Positions 8,075 through 15,366 of a DNA stretch of 64,000 nucleotides are shown here, in pieces. The notes below the pieces were generated by a model. The model made no database searches. It saw only the letters and a list, made by a program, of their open reading frames with translations, and had not been told where the DNA came from. Each line of letters opens with the position of its first letter. The first letter of the stretch is position 1. This DNA is from Pseudomonadota bacterium (lineage in GTDB: Bacteria > Pseudomonadota > Alphaproteobacteria > Rhizobiales > Xanthobacteraceae): positions 14,362 to 78,361 of the forward strand of contig JAEZMT010000340.1 of NCBI GenBank assembly GCA_023442085.1, in the 5' to 3' direction. The position numbers and the translations under genes are program-made.

Positions 8075-8389
8075 TCAGGGTTTGATAACGCCCGCGAGCG
8101 CCGGCGGTATATAAAGATTGAGTGGGAACTTGACCTTAGACCGACTGCGCCCCAGCAGCGCAAGCAAGGCGTCGAGTCCCCTCTCGGGTTCAGGCTCGCC
8201 ATCACCGACCACAATCAATCCGGGGCGAAAATAATAGGTTATGTTACCGATCTTGGCCCATTCGAGATTGACGAAAGTGTATTCAATTTTTAAACCCCTC
8301 ATGTATTGATCAAATTCGTATCCGGGCGATGTCAGATGGTCCGTTGGAGAACCGACATACTCATAGTATTCTTTTGGTGGTTTGGTCAT
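8075..8389 (-). CDS. Small conserved hypothetical protein, copy B
   Basis: 104 residues. The central and C-terminal part, YYFRPGLIVVGDGEPEPERG followed by LDALLALL, parallels copy A at 7517-7786, so the two are diverged paralogues. The N-terminal half (EYYEYVGSPTDHL) is specific to this copy. It has its own terminator. Function unknown. Confidence 0.55.
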   Translation of the reverse strand: MTKPPKEYYEYVGSPTDHLTSPGYEFDQYMRGLKIEYTFVNLEWAKIGNITYYFRPGLIVVGDGEPEPERGLDALLALLGRSRSKVKFPLNLYIPPALAGVIKP

Positions 8390-8441
8390 TATTTATCCAT
8401 CTCCGCTCTTGAACTGTGTCCAATATTCGATCGCCGCTCCA

Positions 8442-8633
8442 TCAGCCCGCCCCATCCGACAGCCCACTAAGCCAGTCCCGAGCTGCATCCATGGTGACCA
8501 GAGTGCGGCGGCCAACCTTCTTGATCTTCAGCTGTCCGGATTCGATTTCCTTGTAGGCGAGTGACCGGCCGATCCCGGCCCAATTACAAAACTGCAGAAT
8601 TGAGAAGGCGCCATGCCCATTTTCTTCTGCCAT
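8442..8633 (-). CDS. Excisionase-like helix-turn-helix protein
   Basis: 63 residues. Start 8633 has GGAGG 7 nt upstream. ILQFCNWAGIGRSLAYKEIE followed by KIKKVGRRTLVTMDAARDWL is the typical helix-turn-helix plus wing of the HTH_17/Xis group. It probably bends DNA at the island ends for excision or regulates nearby genes. The island integrase lies 5 kb away. Confidence 0.7.
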   Translation of the reverse strand: MAEENGHGAFSILQFCNWAGIGRSLAYKEIESGQLKIKKVGRRTLVTMDAARDWLSGLSDGAG

Positions 8634-9099
8634 ATTCAGCCTCCATTTGATGTTGGCTCCGACGATATAGAGGCGGCTTCGCGGATGACTCATCGCGATC
8701 GCGATTTTTTTGCTGGGCTTCGAAGCAATTGGGCGGGACCTCTACGCGGAGGCTTCACCTTCGGGCTAAAGCAGGCCGTCGGGGGCGGGCTGGAGCTGCG
8801 GCAGCATTGGCCGTCACCCGATAACGGCATCCAGACAATCATCTCGTAGGGTCCTGGATAGGCGCTGCGAACACAGCGCGTCCTCCAAGGCTGGGTGCGG
8901 GTGCTCGCATTCGCCATCCCACGCCCGCTCGGCAAGGGCCGGACGAACATCGACAAGATCGCTGTCCACGGCTCCGCTTGGCGCCCGTCGCCTCCTGCAT
9001 CCGGATTTGACGTAGCGGCGTGGTAGCGCTCGACCGCGATCTGCCTGGAGCGGACGGCGGCGATTTGCCGAGTTTCGTGTCCGGTGGATGGGGGGAAGC
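8634..9099. other. 466-bp gap without a supported gene
   Basis: Several frames are open here but none shows a start site with ribosome-binding site plus codon bias. A leftward frame ending at 8814 has a plausible tail (RTLRDDCLDAVIG) and may be a remnant gene. The self-complementary GCGATCGC occurs near 8696. A promoter for the rightward operon at 9100 must lie in the right part. Confidence 0.4.
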
Positions 9100-10344
9100 A
9101 TGCGGGCGCGTATCCATCGGGGGACGAAGCAGATTGGCGGCTCCGTGATCGAGCTGGAAGCCCAGGGGCAACGCCTGCTGCTCGACTGCGGCCTGCCTCT
9201 GGATGGCGATGCCAATGATGAAGCCGTGCTTCCACCTGTACCCGGCTTCTCAGAGCCGGACCCGTCGCTGCTCGGCGTCGTGATCTCCCACGGCCATCGC
9301 GACCATTGGGGATTGCTCGGGCGGGCTCATGCAGGGTTGCCTATCTTCGTGGGCTCGGCCACCGAACGTATTCTGAACGCCTCCGCCTTCTTCATTCGCG
9401 ACCTGCCGGCCATCTCGGCGGCCGGACACCTCGCGGATGGCCAGCCGCTGCGCATCGGCCCATTCGAAGTCACGCCGCATCTGGTCGACCACTCGGCGTT
9501 CGACGCCTATGCGCTGACCGTCGAAGCGGGCGGGCGGCGCCTCTTCTATTCAGGTGACATCCGCAGCCACGGCCGCAAGGGCGCCCTGTTCGAGCGGCTG
9601 GTGAGCCGGCCGCCCCAGGGCATCGACGTGATGCTGATGGAGGGATCGAGCCTCGGACGGCTGGATGAAGATGCGCGCTTTCCCACCGAGACCGAGATCG
9701 AGGCCGCGCTGACGGACGTTATCCGTCGCACGCCCGGCATGGCGTTGGTGGCCGCATCGGCCCAGAACATCGACCGGGTGGTCTCCATCTTCCGCGCGGC
9801 GAAACGCTGCGGGCGCAAGCTGGTGGTCGATCTCTATGCCGCCGAGATGCTGCACGCGACGGGCAGGGACAGCATTCCCCAGACGTCCTGGCCGGAGGTG
9901 GCCTTGTTCACCCCGTGGCACCAGCGGGTCAAGGTGAAGAAGGCCGAGCGCTTCGACCTGATCGAGCGGCACAAGAGCGGTCGCTTTTATCCGGAAGACC
10001 TTGCTGCGCATCCTGAGCGATACGTGCTGCTGTTCCGGGCAAGCCTGCTCGACGATCTGGTGAAAGCCGGATGCCTTTCGGGCGCCCATGCCATCTGGTC
10101 GCAATGGGCCGGCTATCTGAAGGATGAGAAAACCGCCGCGCCTCTCGCGATCCTGAAGGCGCACGGCGTCGGCTTCGAGGTCATCCATACGTCGGGCCAC
10201 GCCTCCATCCCCGATCTGAAGCGGCTCGCCGCGGCCATCTCGCCGCGCGCCCTCGTGCCGATCCACACCTTCGAGGCGGACCGGTTTCCATACTTGTTCG
10301 AGAACGTCGTCGTGCGGCACGACGGCGAATGGTGGGAGGTCTGA
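9100..10344 (+). CDS. MBL-fold (beta-CASP/RNase J-like) metallo-hydrolase
   Basis: 414 residues. Metal motif SHGHRDHWG gives H64, H66, D68 and H69. Further ligands are likely in LVDHSAFDAY and FYSGDIRSHG. C-terminal SGHASIPDL and ALVPIHTFEADRF match the closing motifs of RNase J/beta-CASP nucleases. Start 9100 is preceded by GGGGGAAG. The enzyme probably cleaves RNA or DNA. Its stop abuts the start of a PD-(D/E)XK gene (TGAATG), so the two are translated together and probably act together. Confidence 0.8.
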   Translation: MRARIHRGTKQIGGSVIELEAQGQRLLLDCGLPLDGDANDEAVLPPVPGFSEPDPSLLGVVISHGHRDHWGLLGRAHAGLPIFVGSATERILNASAFFIRDLPAISAAGHLADGQPLRIGPFEVTPHLVDHSAFDAYALTVEAGGRRLFYSGDIRSHGRKGALFERLVSRPPQGIDVMLMEGSSLGRLDEDARFPTETEIEAALTDVIRRTPGMALVAASAQNIDRVVSIFRAAKRCGRKLVVDLYAAEMLHATGRDSIPQTSWPEVALFTPWHQRVKVKKAERFDLIERHKSGRFYPEDLAAHPERYVLLFRASLLDDLVKAGCLSGAHAIWSQWAGYLKDEKTAAPLAILKAHGVGFEVIHTSGHASIPDLKRLAAAISPRALVPIHTFEADRFPYLFENVVVRHDGEWWEV

Positions 10345-11238
10345 ATGGCTGGGTTTAGGCGCGGCATCCGCAAGAAGGGCATGATCCATGCCCTTGCGGA
10401 GTTGGCGACGAATGACAACTGGTGGCGAGATGTTCTGAAGGACAAGAGCCTCATCATCGGCGTACGGGACGACTACCTCAATGTCTATTGGCGCGGCCAG
10501 TCCATCTTCAAGGTGGAGATGAAGCAAGAGCGCATCGTTGCCACAACCCATCCCAAGTATCTGCTGGATCGCGACATTTCCGGCCAGGTAGCGCTCGACA
10601 CCCAGACCGGCACCTTCGCACTGGATGACCTCGACGCCCTCACCCGCACCTATGTGCCGGGGGAGACGCTGGGCAAGCTGAAGCGGGCTGCGAGCCTGTT
10701 CGCAGGGGATGAAAAGGAAGGCGTGCAGGCCATCGTCAATGCCAACCCTCATGTGGTGGACGTGGAGATCGCCTTCCCCGCCGAGGCCGGCAGCCATAGC
10801 GTGCCACGCATCGACATCGCGACGTTTAACGAAACGGGCGATGGCGTGAAACTGGTGTTCTGGGAGGCCAAAGTCCTGGGCAATGCGGAGCTGCGCGCGT
10901 CGGGCGAAAAGAATGTGGTTCGGCAGATCGAGAATTACAGGAATGTCCTGACCGCCCAGGCCCCGAACGTGATCGACTCCTATGGCGTGATCGCCCGCAA
11001 TCTCGACGCCATTGCAAAGATGAGCGGCGGTGCCCGGTCAATCGCTCCGGCCGTTAGCAAGGTCGCCGAAGGGGCGTCGCTCACGCTGTCGTCGCCGCCC
11101 GACGTGCGCCTCATCGTCTACGGCTTCGACAAAGACCAGCGCGATGGTGCTTGGAAGAAGTTGCTGACGGATAATGCCGAGCATTTCAAAGACATTGAGA
11201 TCCTGGCCCGCGGCAATCCCGGAGACGTCAGGCTGTAG
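10345..11238 (+). CDS. PD-(D/E)XK nuclease-like partner of the MBL protein
   Basis: 297 residues. The core VPRIDIATFN (D157), a turn, then KLVFWEAKV (E174, K176) gives the D...ExK site, and a later RQIENYRN helix is typical of Mrr/DUF-type nucleases. The N-terminal 110 residues are a separate mixed alpha/beta region (KGMIHALAELATNDNWW). It starts directly after the MBL stop with GGGAGG upstream. Role inferred: second subunit of a two-gene nucleic-acid-targeting module. Confidence 0.6.
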   Translation: MAGFRRGIRKKGMIHALAELATNDNWWRDVLKDKSLIIGVRDDYLNVYWRGQSIFKVEMKQERIVATTHPKYLLDRDISGQVALDTQTGTFALDDLDALTRTYVPGETLGKLKRAASLFAGDEKEGVQAIVNANPHVVDVEIAFPAEAGSHSVPRIDIATFNETGDGVKLVFWEAKVLGNAELRASGEKNVVRQIENYRNVLTAQAPNVIDSYGVIARNLDAIAKMSGGARSIAPAVSKVAEGASLTLSSPPDVRLIVYGFDKDQRDGAWKKLLTDNAEHFKDIEILARGNPGDVRL

Positions 11239-11355
11239 GGTGCCTTGGCAACGATTGCATTTGCCGCTGCATACGTCGGCCGGAGGCCCCGGCTTAAGGG
11301 CTCCCGTGAGCTATACCCCATTGCCCTCACGCGAGGCCGTCTATTGACAGAACTG

Positions 11356-11405
11356 GCCGGTGAAAGCGCTCTCTTTCCAAAGTGATGGAGAGCGCTCAAC
11401 CGGCC
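11356..11405. terminator. Long hairpin between converging genes
   Basis: AGCGCTCTC (11365-11373) pairs with GAGAGCGCT (11388-11396), and the outer arms GGCCGGT and ACCGGCC pair around it. It sits between the rightward MBL/nuclease operon and the leftward gene at 11444, the usual place for a two-way terminator. There is no strong T-run, so the termination role is inferred. Confidence 0.5.
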
Positions 11406-11443
11406 GGAACTGTGAGATGTGCCGGTGCGGGCGGGCTTCAGGG

Positions 11444-11875
11444 TTACCCCTTCACCTTGAACTTTGCTCCGCTGTAATGGGCGTCGAAGGCGAACGTGGT
11501 CTTGTCCGCCGGCAGGGCGAAGTGGGCCAGCAGATAGGTCTTGAAGGGGGCGCCGGCAAGCTGCCGGTCGATATAGACCGTGAAGCGGTCGTCCCGCACG
11601 TTGTAGACCACGCGACCACGCGGCCAATCCTCGTATTCTCCGATAACCTTGAGTTGGCGTTGCAGGGTCGGCCAGAACTCATAGTGGGCCGTGGGCTCGG
11701 TCTTGAAGTCTCCGTAGTCCTCCGCCTCCTGCCACGGCGTCTTGCGGGAGGCGAGTTCCGGCCGGCCGCCGCGCATGACGAACCAGAAGATGCCCACGCA
11801 CGCCGCTGAAGGCTCAGCCCCGTTCTCCCGCACCTCATCCGGGGCTTGGGCGGGCTCGGTCACATGTGCCGTCAT
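11444..11875 (-). CDS. Conserved hypothetical protein
   Basis: 143 residues from ATG 11875 (AAGGAGG upstream). Sequence highlights are VGIFWFVMRGG, then aromatic-rich YGDFKTEPTAHYEFWPTL, YEDWPRGRVVYN and FTVYIDRQL. No signal peptide or membrane segment. The pattern looks like a compact cytoplasmic protein family I recall from proteobacterial islands, with no assigned function. It follows the gene at 11893-12339 by 17 bp, so the two form a leftward operon. Confidence 0.6.
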   Translation of the reverse strand: MTAHVTEPAQAPDEVRENGAEPSAACVGIFWFVMRGGRPELASRKTPWQEAEDYGDFKTEPTAHYEFWPTLQRQLKVIGEYEDWPRGRVVYNVRDDRFTVYIDRQLAGAPFKTYLLAHFALPADKTTFAFDAHYSGAKFKVKG

Positions 11876-11892
11876 GATCTGGCCTCCTTGCT

Positions 11893-12339
11893 TCAGCGGT
11901 AGTTGTCGGCCTTCGGGCTGTGCTGCGGCACGGCGCACAGGCGGTAGAGGATGGGGTCACCGGTCCCCGACATCAGGCCGCCCTTTCTCAGCTGGACGGC
12001 GAGGGTGCCGAGATAAAGCGGGGCAATCTCGAACTTGATGCTTCCCCGCTCTCCCTCGGCTTCGCAATCGGTGTCGATCTCGTAGAAATAACCCTGCGCG
12101 GAGATGCGGCGGATGCGGCAGTGGGTCTCGTAGAGATGAATCTCGGATTTGGTGATGAGCATCCGGTCCTTGCTGTCCTGGTCATCGCAGCCACCGTCCT
12201 GCCCCGATGAATAGAGGCCCGGCTGGATCGGCTCCAGCTGTCGGTTCAGGGCGTAGCCCGGGCTCGGCCACAAAAAGTAGGCCGCGTTCGTGAGCAATAT
12301 CGAGGCCAGAAGCCCCATCAGAAAGACCATACGGCGCAT
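11893..12339 (-). CDS. Secreted or membrane-anchored hypothetical protein
   Basis: 148 residues. The N-terminus RRMVFLMGLLASILLTNAAY is a signal peptide or anchor. Four cysteines (GGCDDQ, THCRI, TDCEA, RLCAV) may form two disulfides in the periplasm. No family recognised. It is the first gene of a leftward pair with 11444-11875. Confidence 0.55.
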   Translation of the reverse strand: MRRMVFLMGLLASILLTNAAYFLWPSPGYALNRQLEPIQPGLYSSGQDGGCDDQDSKDRMLITKSEIHLYETHCRIRRISAQGYFYEIDTDCEAEGERGSIKFEIAPLYLGTLAVQLRKGGLMSGTGDPILYRLCAVPQHSPKADNYR

Positions 12340-12394
12340 GACGCGCTCCCCTTGATCGTGAACTCAGCTGGATCGAAGACCGGACCAGAGCCGA

Positions 12395-13372
12395 TCAGGG
12401 TTGGCCCGGCTCCATTGGCGCCGCGCCCATCAGCCCCCTCAGCCGCTCCGGCTTCATCACCTTCACCATATTCACGTAAGGGGTCAGGAATTGTGCGAGC
12501 TCGGAGAAGCCTCCCGCCTCGAAGGTGACGCGCAGGCTGCCATCCGCCAGCGTTTCCATCTGCTGATCGGGATGCAGGGACTGGTCCCTGAACTCCGGTG
12601 CAATCGACGGGTCAAACACCAGTTCAATGGGCTCCGGCTCTTCCTGAAAGAATCCGAATGAGCGTTCCGCATAGGCGCGCAGGCTGAAGCCCTCGGGGCG
12701 GCTCGCCCGCTCCTCCAGTTCAGCAACGGCGTCGATGCGGTCCAGCCGGAGCTGGTGGGGCTGGTCGTTATCGGGAAAGCCCACCACCAGATAGTGGGAC
12801 CGCCCGAAGATCAGCCCATAGGGGACAGCCCGATAGCTCCGCGATGTTTCGTCCCCGACCCTCCGATACCGGATTTCGAGCAACCCGGCGGCCAGGATGG
12901 CATGCCGGATGGCCTTCAGGACCTCGGGCTTGCAGAGCTGTGCCGGCCCCGGTGTATGAGCCCAGACCTCGGTTTCCAGATGCAGTTCGACGTCCGCCTC
13001 AAGGCGACGGCGGTCTGCCGCGCGCAGGCCGGCGCTGATCTTCCGGTTGAGGCTGTCCAACAAGCTCGCCCGCGCCGGGTCCCGCGCCCGCATGGCCTGG
13101 GCGAGATTCCGCAACTCCGCCAATTCCTCGGCCGTGGGCGTGGCGATGAACTGAACCCCCTTGGGGAGATTGGGAAGCCGGAAGCGGACGATCTTGCCCT
13201 CATGGATGCGCTCCAGCGGGCCGAACATCTCGGCGACAAGGTTGCGCATGCGCTCCGCCGTGCTCCGGGATACGCCATGCCGGGCGCTGATCTCTTCCAG
13301 GCTGAGGCCGGTGGATGAAGCGGCCAGATCCAATGCGAGTTCAAGCGACGCCCGTACCTTGTCGAAACGCAT
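12395..13372 (-). CDS. WYL-domain transcriptional regulator
   Basis: About 325 residues. An N-terminal helix-turn-helix (LSLEEISARHGVSRSTAERM) is followed by a WYL domain with LEIRYRRVGDETSRSYRAVP and GLIFGRSHYLVVGF and a C-terminal WCX-like extension (EPIELVFDPSIAPEF). WYL proteins bind nucleic-acid ligands and often control phage-defence operons (BrxR/CapW types). I prefer ATG 13372 over TTG 13387. It is divergent from the XRE gene at 13530 and shares a dyad with it. Confidence 0.85.
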   Translation of the reverse strand: MRFDKVRASLELALDLAASSTGLSLEEISARHGVSRSTAERMRNLVAEMFGPLERIHEGKIVRFRLPNLPKGVQFIATPTAEELAELRNLAQAMRARDPARASLLDSLNRKISAGLRAADRRRLEADVELHLETEVWAHTPGPAQLCKPEVLKAIRHAILAAGLLEIRYRRVGDETSRSYRAVPYGLIFGRSHYLVVGFPDNDQPHQLRLDRIDAVAELEERASRPEGFSLRAYAERSFGFFQEEPEPIELVFDPSIAPEFRDQSLHPDQQMETLADGSLRVTFEAGGFSELAQFLTPYVNMVKVMKPERLRGLMGAAPMEPGQP

Positions 13373-13462
13373 GACGTAAGCCCGCAATTATCCGGTGACC
13401 GCCACAGGAGCAAGGCACCACCCAATGATGCAACCTATTGGCGAAGCATGAGCCCGGCAATG

Positions 13463-13484
13463 CGAGATTCTATCTGAAATCTCG
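13463..13484. promoter_or_regulatory. Inverted repeat between WYL and XRE regulators
   Basis: CGAGATT (13463-13469) and AATCTCG (13478-13484) are perfect complements around 8 nt, in the divergent intergenic region. A CGATTAT repeat occurs at about 13482 and 13498. Probably an operator for one of the two flanking regulators. Confidence 0.45.
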
Positions 13485-13529
13485 ATTATCTGAAAAGCCG
13501 ATTATTCCGGCGTCCGCTTCCTCCTGCGG

Positions 13530-13784
13530 ATGCCGGAATTGCCGCGCGACCTTCGTCAGCCCCGTTACGCCCGACTGCGCGAACTCATGATCGAGGCGCG
13601 CAAGGCGGCCGGGCTGTCACAGGCGGCGGTCGCGGCAAAGCTCGGTCGGCCGCAGTCGTATATCGCCGATATTGAACGCAACGAACGGCGCATCGACGTC
13701 ATCGAGTATCTGGCGCTCGCCGATGCCATTGGGTTCGATGCGATCGGCATTCTGGAGCAAGTTCGCGCAGAGCCGGGCGAGTGA
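13530..13784 (+). CDS. XRE-family helix-turn-helix regulator
   Basis: 84 residues, one XRE domain: RKAAGLSQAAVAAKLGRPQS, then YIADIERNERRIDVIEYLALADAIG. It binds DNA as a small dimer; target unknown. It is read toward the leftward integrase and probably controls island genes. The start lacks a clear Shine-Dalgarno, so a slightly different start is possible. Confidence 0.8.
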   Translation: MPELPRDLRQPRYARLRELMIEARKAAGLSQAAVAAKLGRPQSYIADIERNERRIDVIEYLALADAIGFDAIGILEQVRAEPGE

Positions 13785-13820
13785 CGAAGAGAGGTGGTCC
13801 TTCGTTCCGGCCACCAAGCG

Positions 13821-15122
13821 TCACCCCTTCTTCGCTGCCAACTCCTTCACATTGCTCTCCGGCACGATGCCCAGCTTCGGAAAGGCGGCTCGGATAGTGT
13901 CGGCCACATAGGACGGCGCGAGGTGGGCGTAGTGCTTCTCGGTGATGCGCGTGTCCGCATGCCCGAGTTGCGCGGCGATCACGCCCATGGGTACCCCGGC
14001 CATGGCCAAAGTGCTGGCATGGGTGTGGCGGAGCACATGAAAGCCGATAGCCGGCACGATCTTCGCCGCAGCGCAGGCCTCCGCCAGCGGCCGTGTCTGC
14101 TGCGCCGGCTTCCAGGGGCCGCCGTCATCGCGCGCGAACACCAGCGCGCTGCCGTCCTTGCCATGGGTCAGGCTGCGGAACAGCGCCGTGGCTTCGTCGG
14201 TCAGAACGATGTGACGGGGCTTGCCCCCTTTCGCCTCCCGCACTGCTGCCGTGCGAGCATCGAGATCAATGTCCACCACCTTCAGGCGGGCCAGTTCGCT
14301 GTACCGCGCGCCGGTCAGCAGTGCGCCGCGCACCAGCGATCGAAGCGGCTCCGCGCAGGCATTTACCAGCCGGGTGCATTCAGCGGGCTTCAGATAACGG
14401 ATCACCGGCGCATCCACCGCAGCGAAGGGCTTCACTGCGCGCCATGCTTCGTCACTGCTGATGTGTCGTTCGTGCCAGGCGTGGTTCAGGGCCGCCTTCA
14501 ACACCGTGAGGATGCGATTTGCGGTGGCGCGTCGCGAACGCACCGCATCCATGTCGTCATGATCCACCGCCCGTGTGGCCCGTTCCTTGGCGGTGCTTTT
14601 GGTGCGGACCATCTTGGGTGCGGTGGCGATGCCCCGATGCCAATCTCGGATGCGGCGCGTGGTCAGCTTCGCCAGTTCCACACCGCCGAGCGATGGACGG
14701 ATGTGGATCTCGATGACCCGGCGGGTGGCATATTCCGATCGGCCGCCCTTGCCCACATAATGGGCGATGTAGTCGTCGCAGGCATCGCCCACGGTGTACG
14801 GACCGGCGCTGGCGGAGAGCCCAAGCGCACGGCGCTCCTCCTCCTGGTACCAGTTACGGGCCACTGCCTGGGCCTGGCTGAAGGACAGATGCGCCGCGCC
14901 GTCCGCATCCTGCACGTCGTCGGTCGAGCCGAGCGCATGTTCCGTGTAGCGCTTGCGCTCGCCATCCCATCGCCGGGCAAGCCAGCTGCCGCCGCTCTTC
15001 TTCCGCCGGTAGCCGAGAGCGAGCCCGCCATCAAGCTGCTTCCAATAGGGCTCGCCTCGTACGGCAAGTCGAGCTCGGGCGGTGCGGGTTTCAAGGGCTG
15101 TATCTCGGACGGTGCGGGCCAT
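13821..15122 (-). CDS. Tyrosine-type site-specific integrase (island)
   Basis: 433 residues. It has an N-terminal arm-binding region, a SAM-like core (AQAVARNWYQEEER), and the catalytic domain with TGARYSEL (first Arg), HVLRHTHAS (HxxR) and ITEKHYAHL (nucleophile Tyr). It catalyses integration and excision of the island. It ends the island beside the tRNA-Glu 3' fragment, which is presumably its attachment site. It is distinct from the prophage integrase at 15360. Confidence 0.9.
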   Translation of the reverse strand: MARTVRDTALETRTARARLAVRGEPYWKQLDGGLALGYRRKKSGGSWLARRWDGERKRYTEHALGSTDDVQDADGAAHLSFSQAQAVARNWYQEEERRALGLSASAGPYTVGDACDDYIAHYVGKGGRSEYATRRVIEIHIRPSLGGVELAKLTTRRIRDWHRGIATAPKMVRTKSTAKERATRAVDHDDMDAVRSRRATANRILTVLKAALNHAWHERHISSDEAWRAVKPFAAVDAPVIRYLKPAECTRLVNACAEPLRSLVRGALLTGARYSELARLKVVDIDLDARTAAVREAKGGKPRHIVLTDEATALFRSLTHGKDGSALVFARDDGGPWKPAQQTRPLAEACAAAKIVPAIGFHVLRHTHASTLAMAGVPMGVIAAQLGHADTRITEKHYAHLAPSYVADTIRAAFPKLGIVPESNVKELAAKKG

Positions 15123-15256
15123 GGGAAGAATGGGAAGATTTTGGGGAGTAAGTGGAGACGAACGTCAGCGGATTCCCGCGAACGGATACAGCTTAACATA
15201 TTGCAATTCAACGATCCAGCGTGATCCACCTTGGTCCACCAATGCCCATGCATTCT

Positions 15257-15302
15257 CCCTCTCACGGCGAAAACAGGGGTTCGAGTCCCCTTGGGAGCGC
15301 CA
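15257..15302 (+). pseudogene. 3' fragment of a tRNA-Glu gene (CTC anticodon)
   Basis: From 15257 the sequence reads CCCTCTCACGGCG, then AAAC, a T-arm AGGGGTTCGAGTCCCCT, the 3' acceptor strand TGGGAGC, G and CCA. This matches the 3' half of bacterial tRNA-Glu with anticodon CTC in its loop. The required 5' strand GCTCCCA and D-arm are absent upstream, so no intact tRNA is encoded. It is best read as the attR scar of the island and the attB later used by the prophage. Confidence 0.75.
15282..15302. repeat. attL core of the prophage
   Basis: Twenty-one bases, beginning CGAGTCCCCTTGGG and ending GCGCCA, recur exactly at 60140-60160. The left flank (AGGGGTT) continues the tRNA T-arm; the right flank differs between the two copies, as expected for attL and attR. 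The core covers the T-loop, 3' acceptor strand and CCA. Confidence 0.9.
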
Positions 15303-15332
15303 AAGCTCAATAAAATCAATAGCTTATAACCG

Positions 15333-15366
15333 GGTTAGCCAACCCGGTTAGCCAGTGGGTTAGCCA
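15333..15366. repeat. Three GGTTAGCCA repeats (putative integrase arm sites, left)
   Basis: GGTTAGCCA occurs at 15333-15341, 15346-15354 and 15358-15366, 13 and 12 bp apart, 30 bp inside attL. The third copy overlaps the integrase stop codon. The same 9-mer occurs twice near attR. Spacing and position fit arm-type binding sites of a tyrosine integrase. Confidence 0.6.

Larger units (their letters stand above)
1..15302. mobile_element. Integrated defence/genomic island (left end outside window)
   Basis: Inferred from content and boundary. The segment carries a Z1/nuclease/AIPR operon, a toxin-antitoxin pair, three PD-(D/E)XK proteins, a Rep-like protein, an excisionase-like protein and a tyrosine integrase. 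The integrase (13821-15122) lies about 135 bp from a 3' tRNA-Glu fragment that lacks its 5' half, the usual scar at the end of a tRNA-targeted element. The left boundary and the intact tRNA-Glu are not in the window, and the island could be a composite of several insertions. Confidence 0.6.

Noticed and set aside
8170..8200. GTCGAGTCCCCTCTCGGG as another att copy
   Set aside because: Matches only the first ten bases of the 21-bp core, within a coding region.
15257..15302. A functional tRNA-Glu gene
   Set aside because: Only the 3' half is present; the 5' acceptor strand and D-arm are absent.
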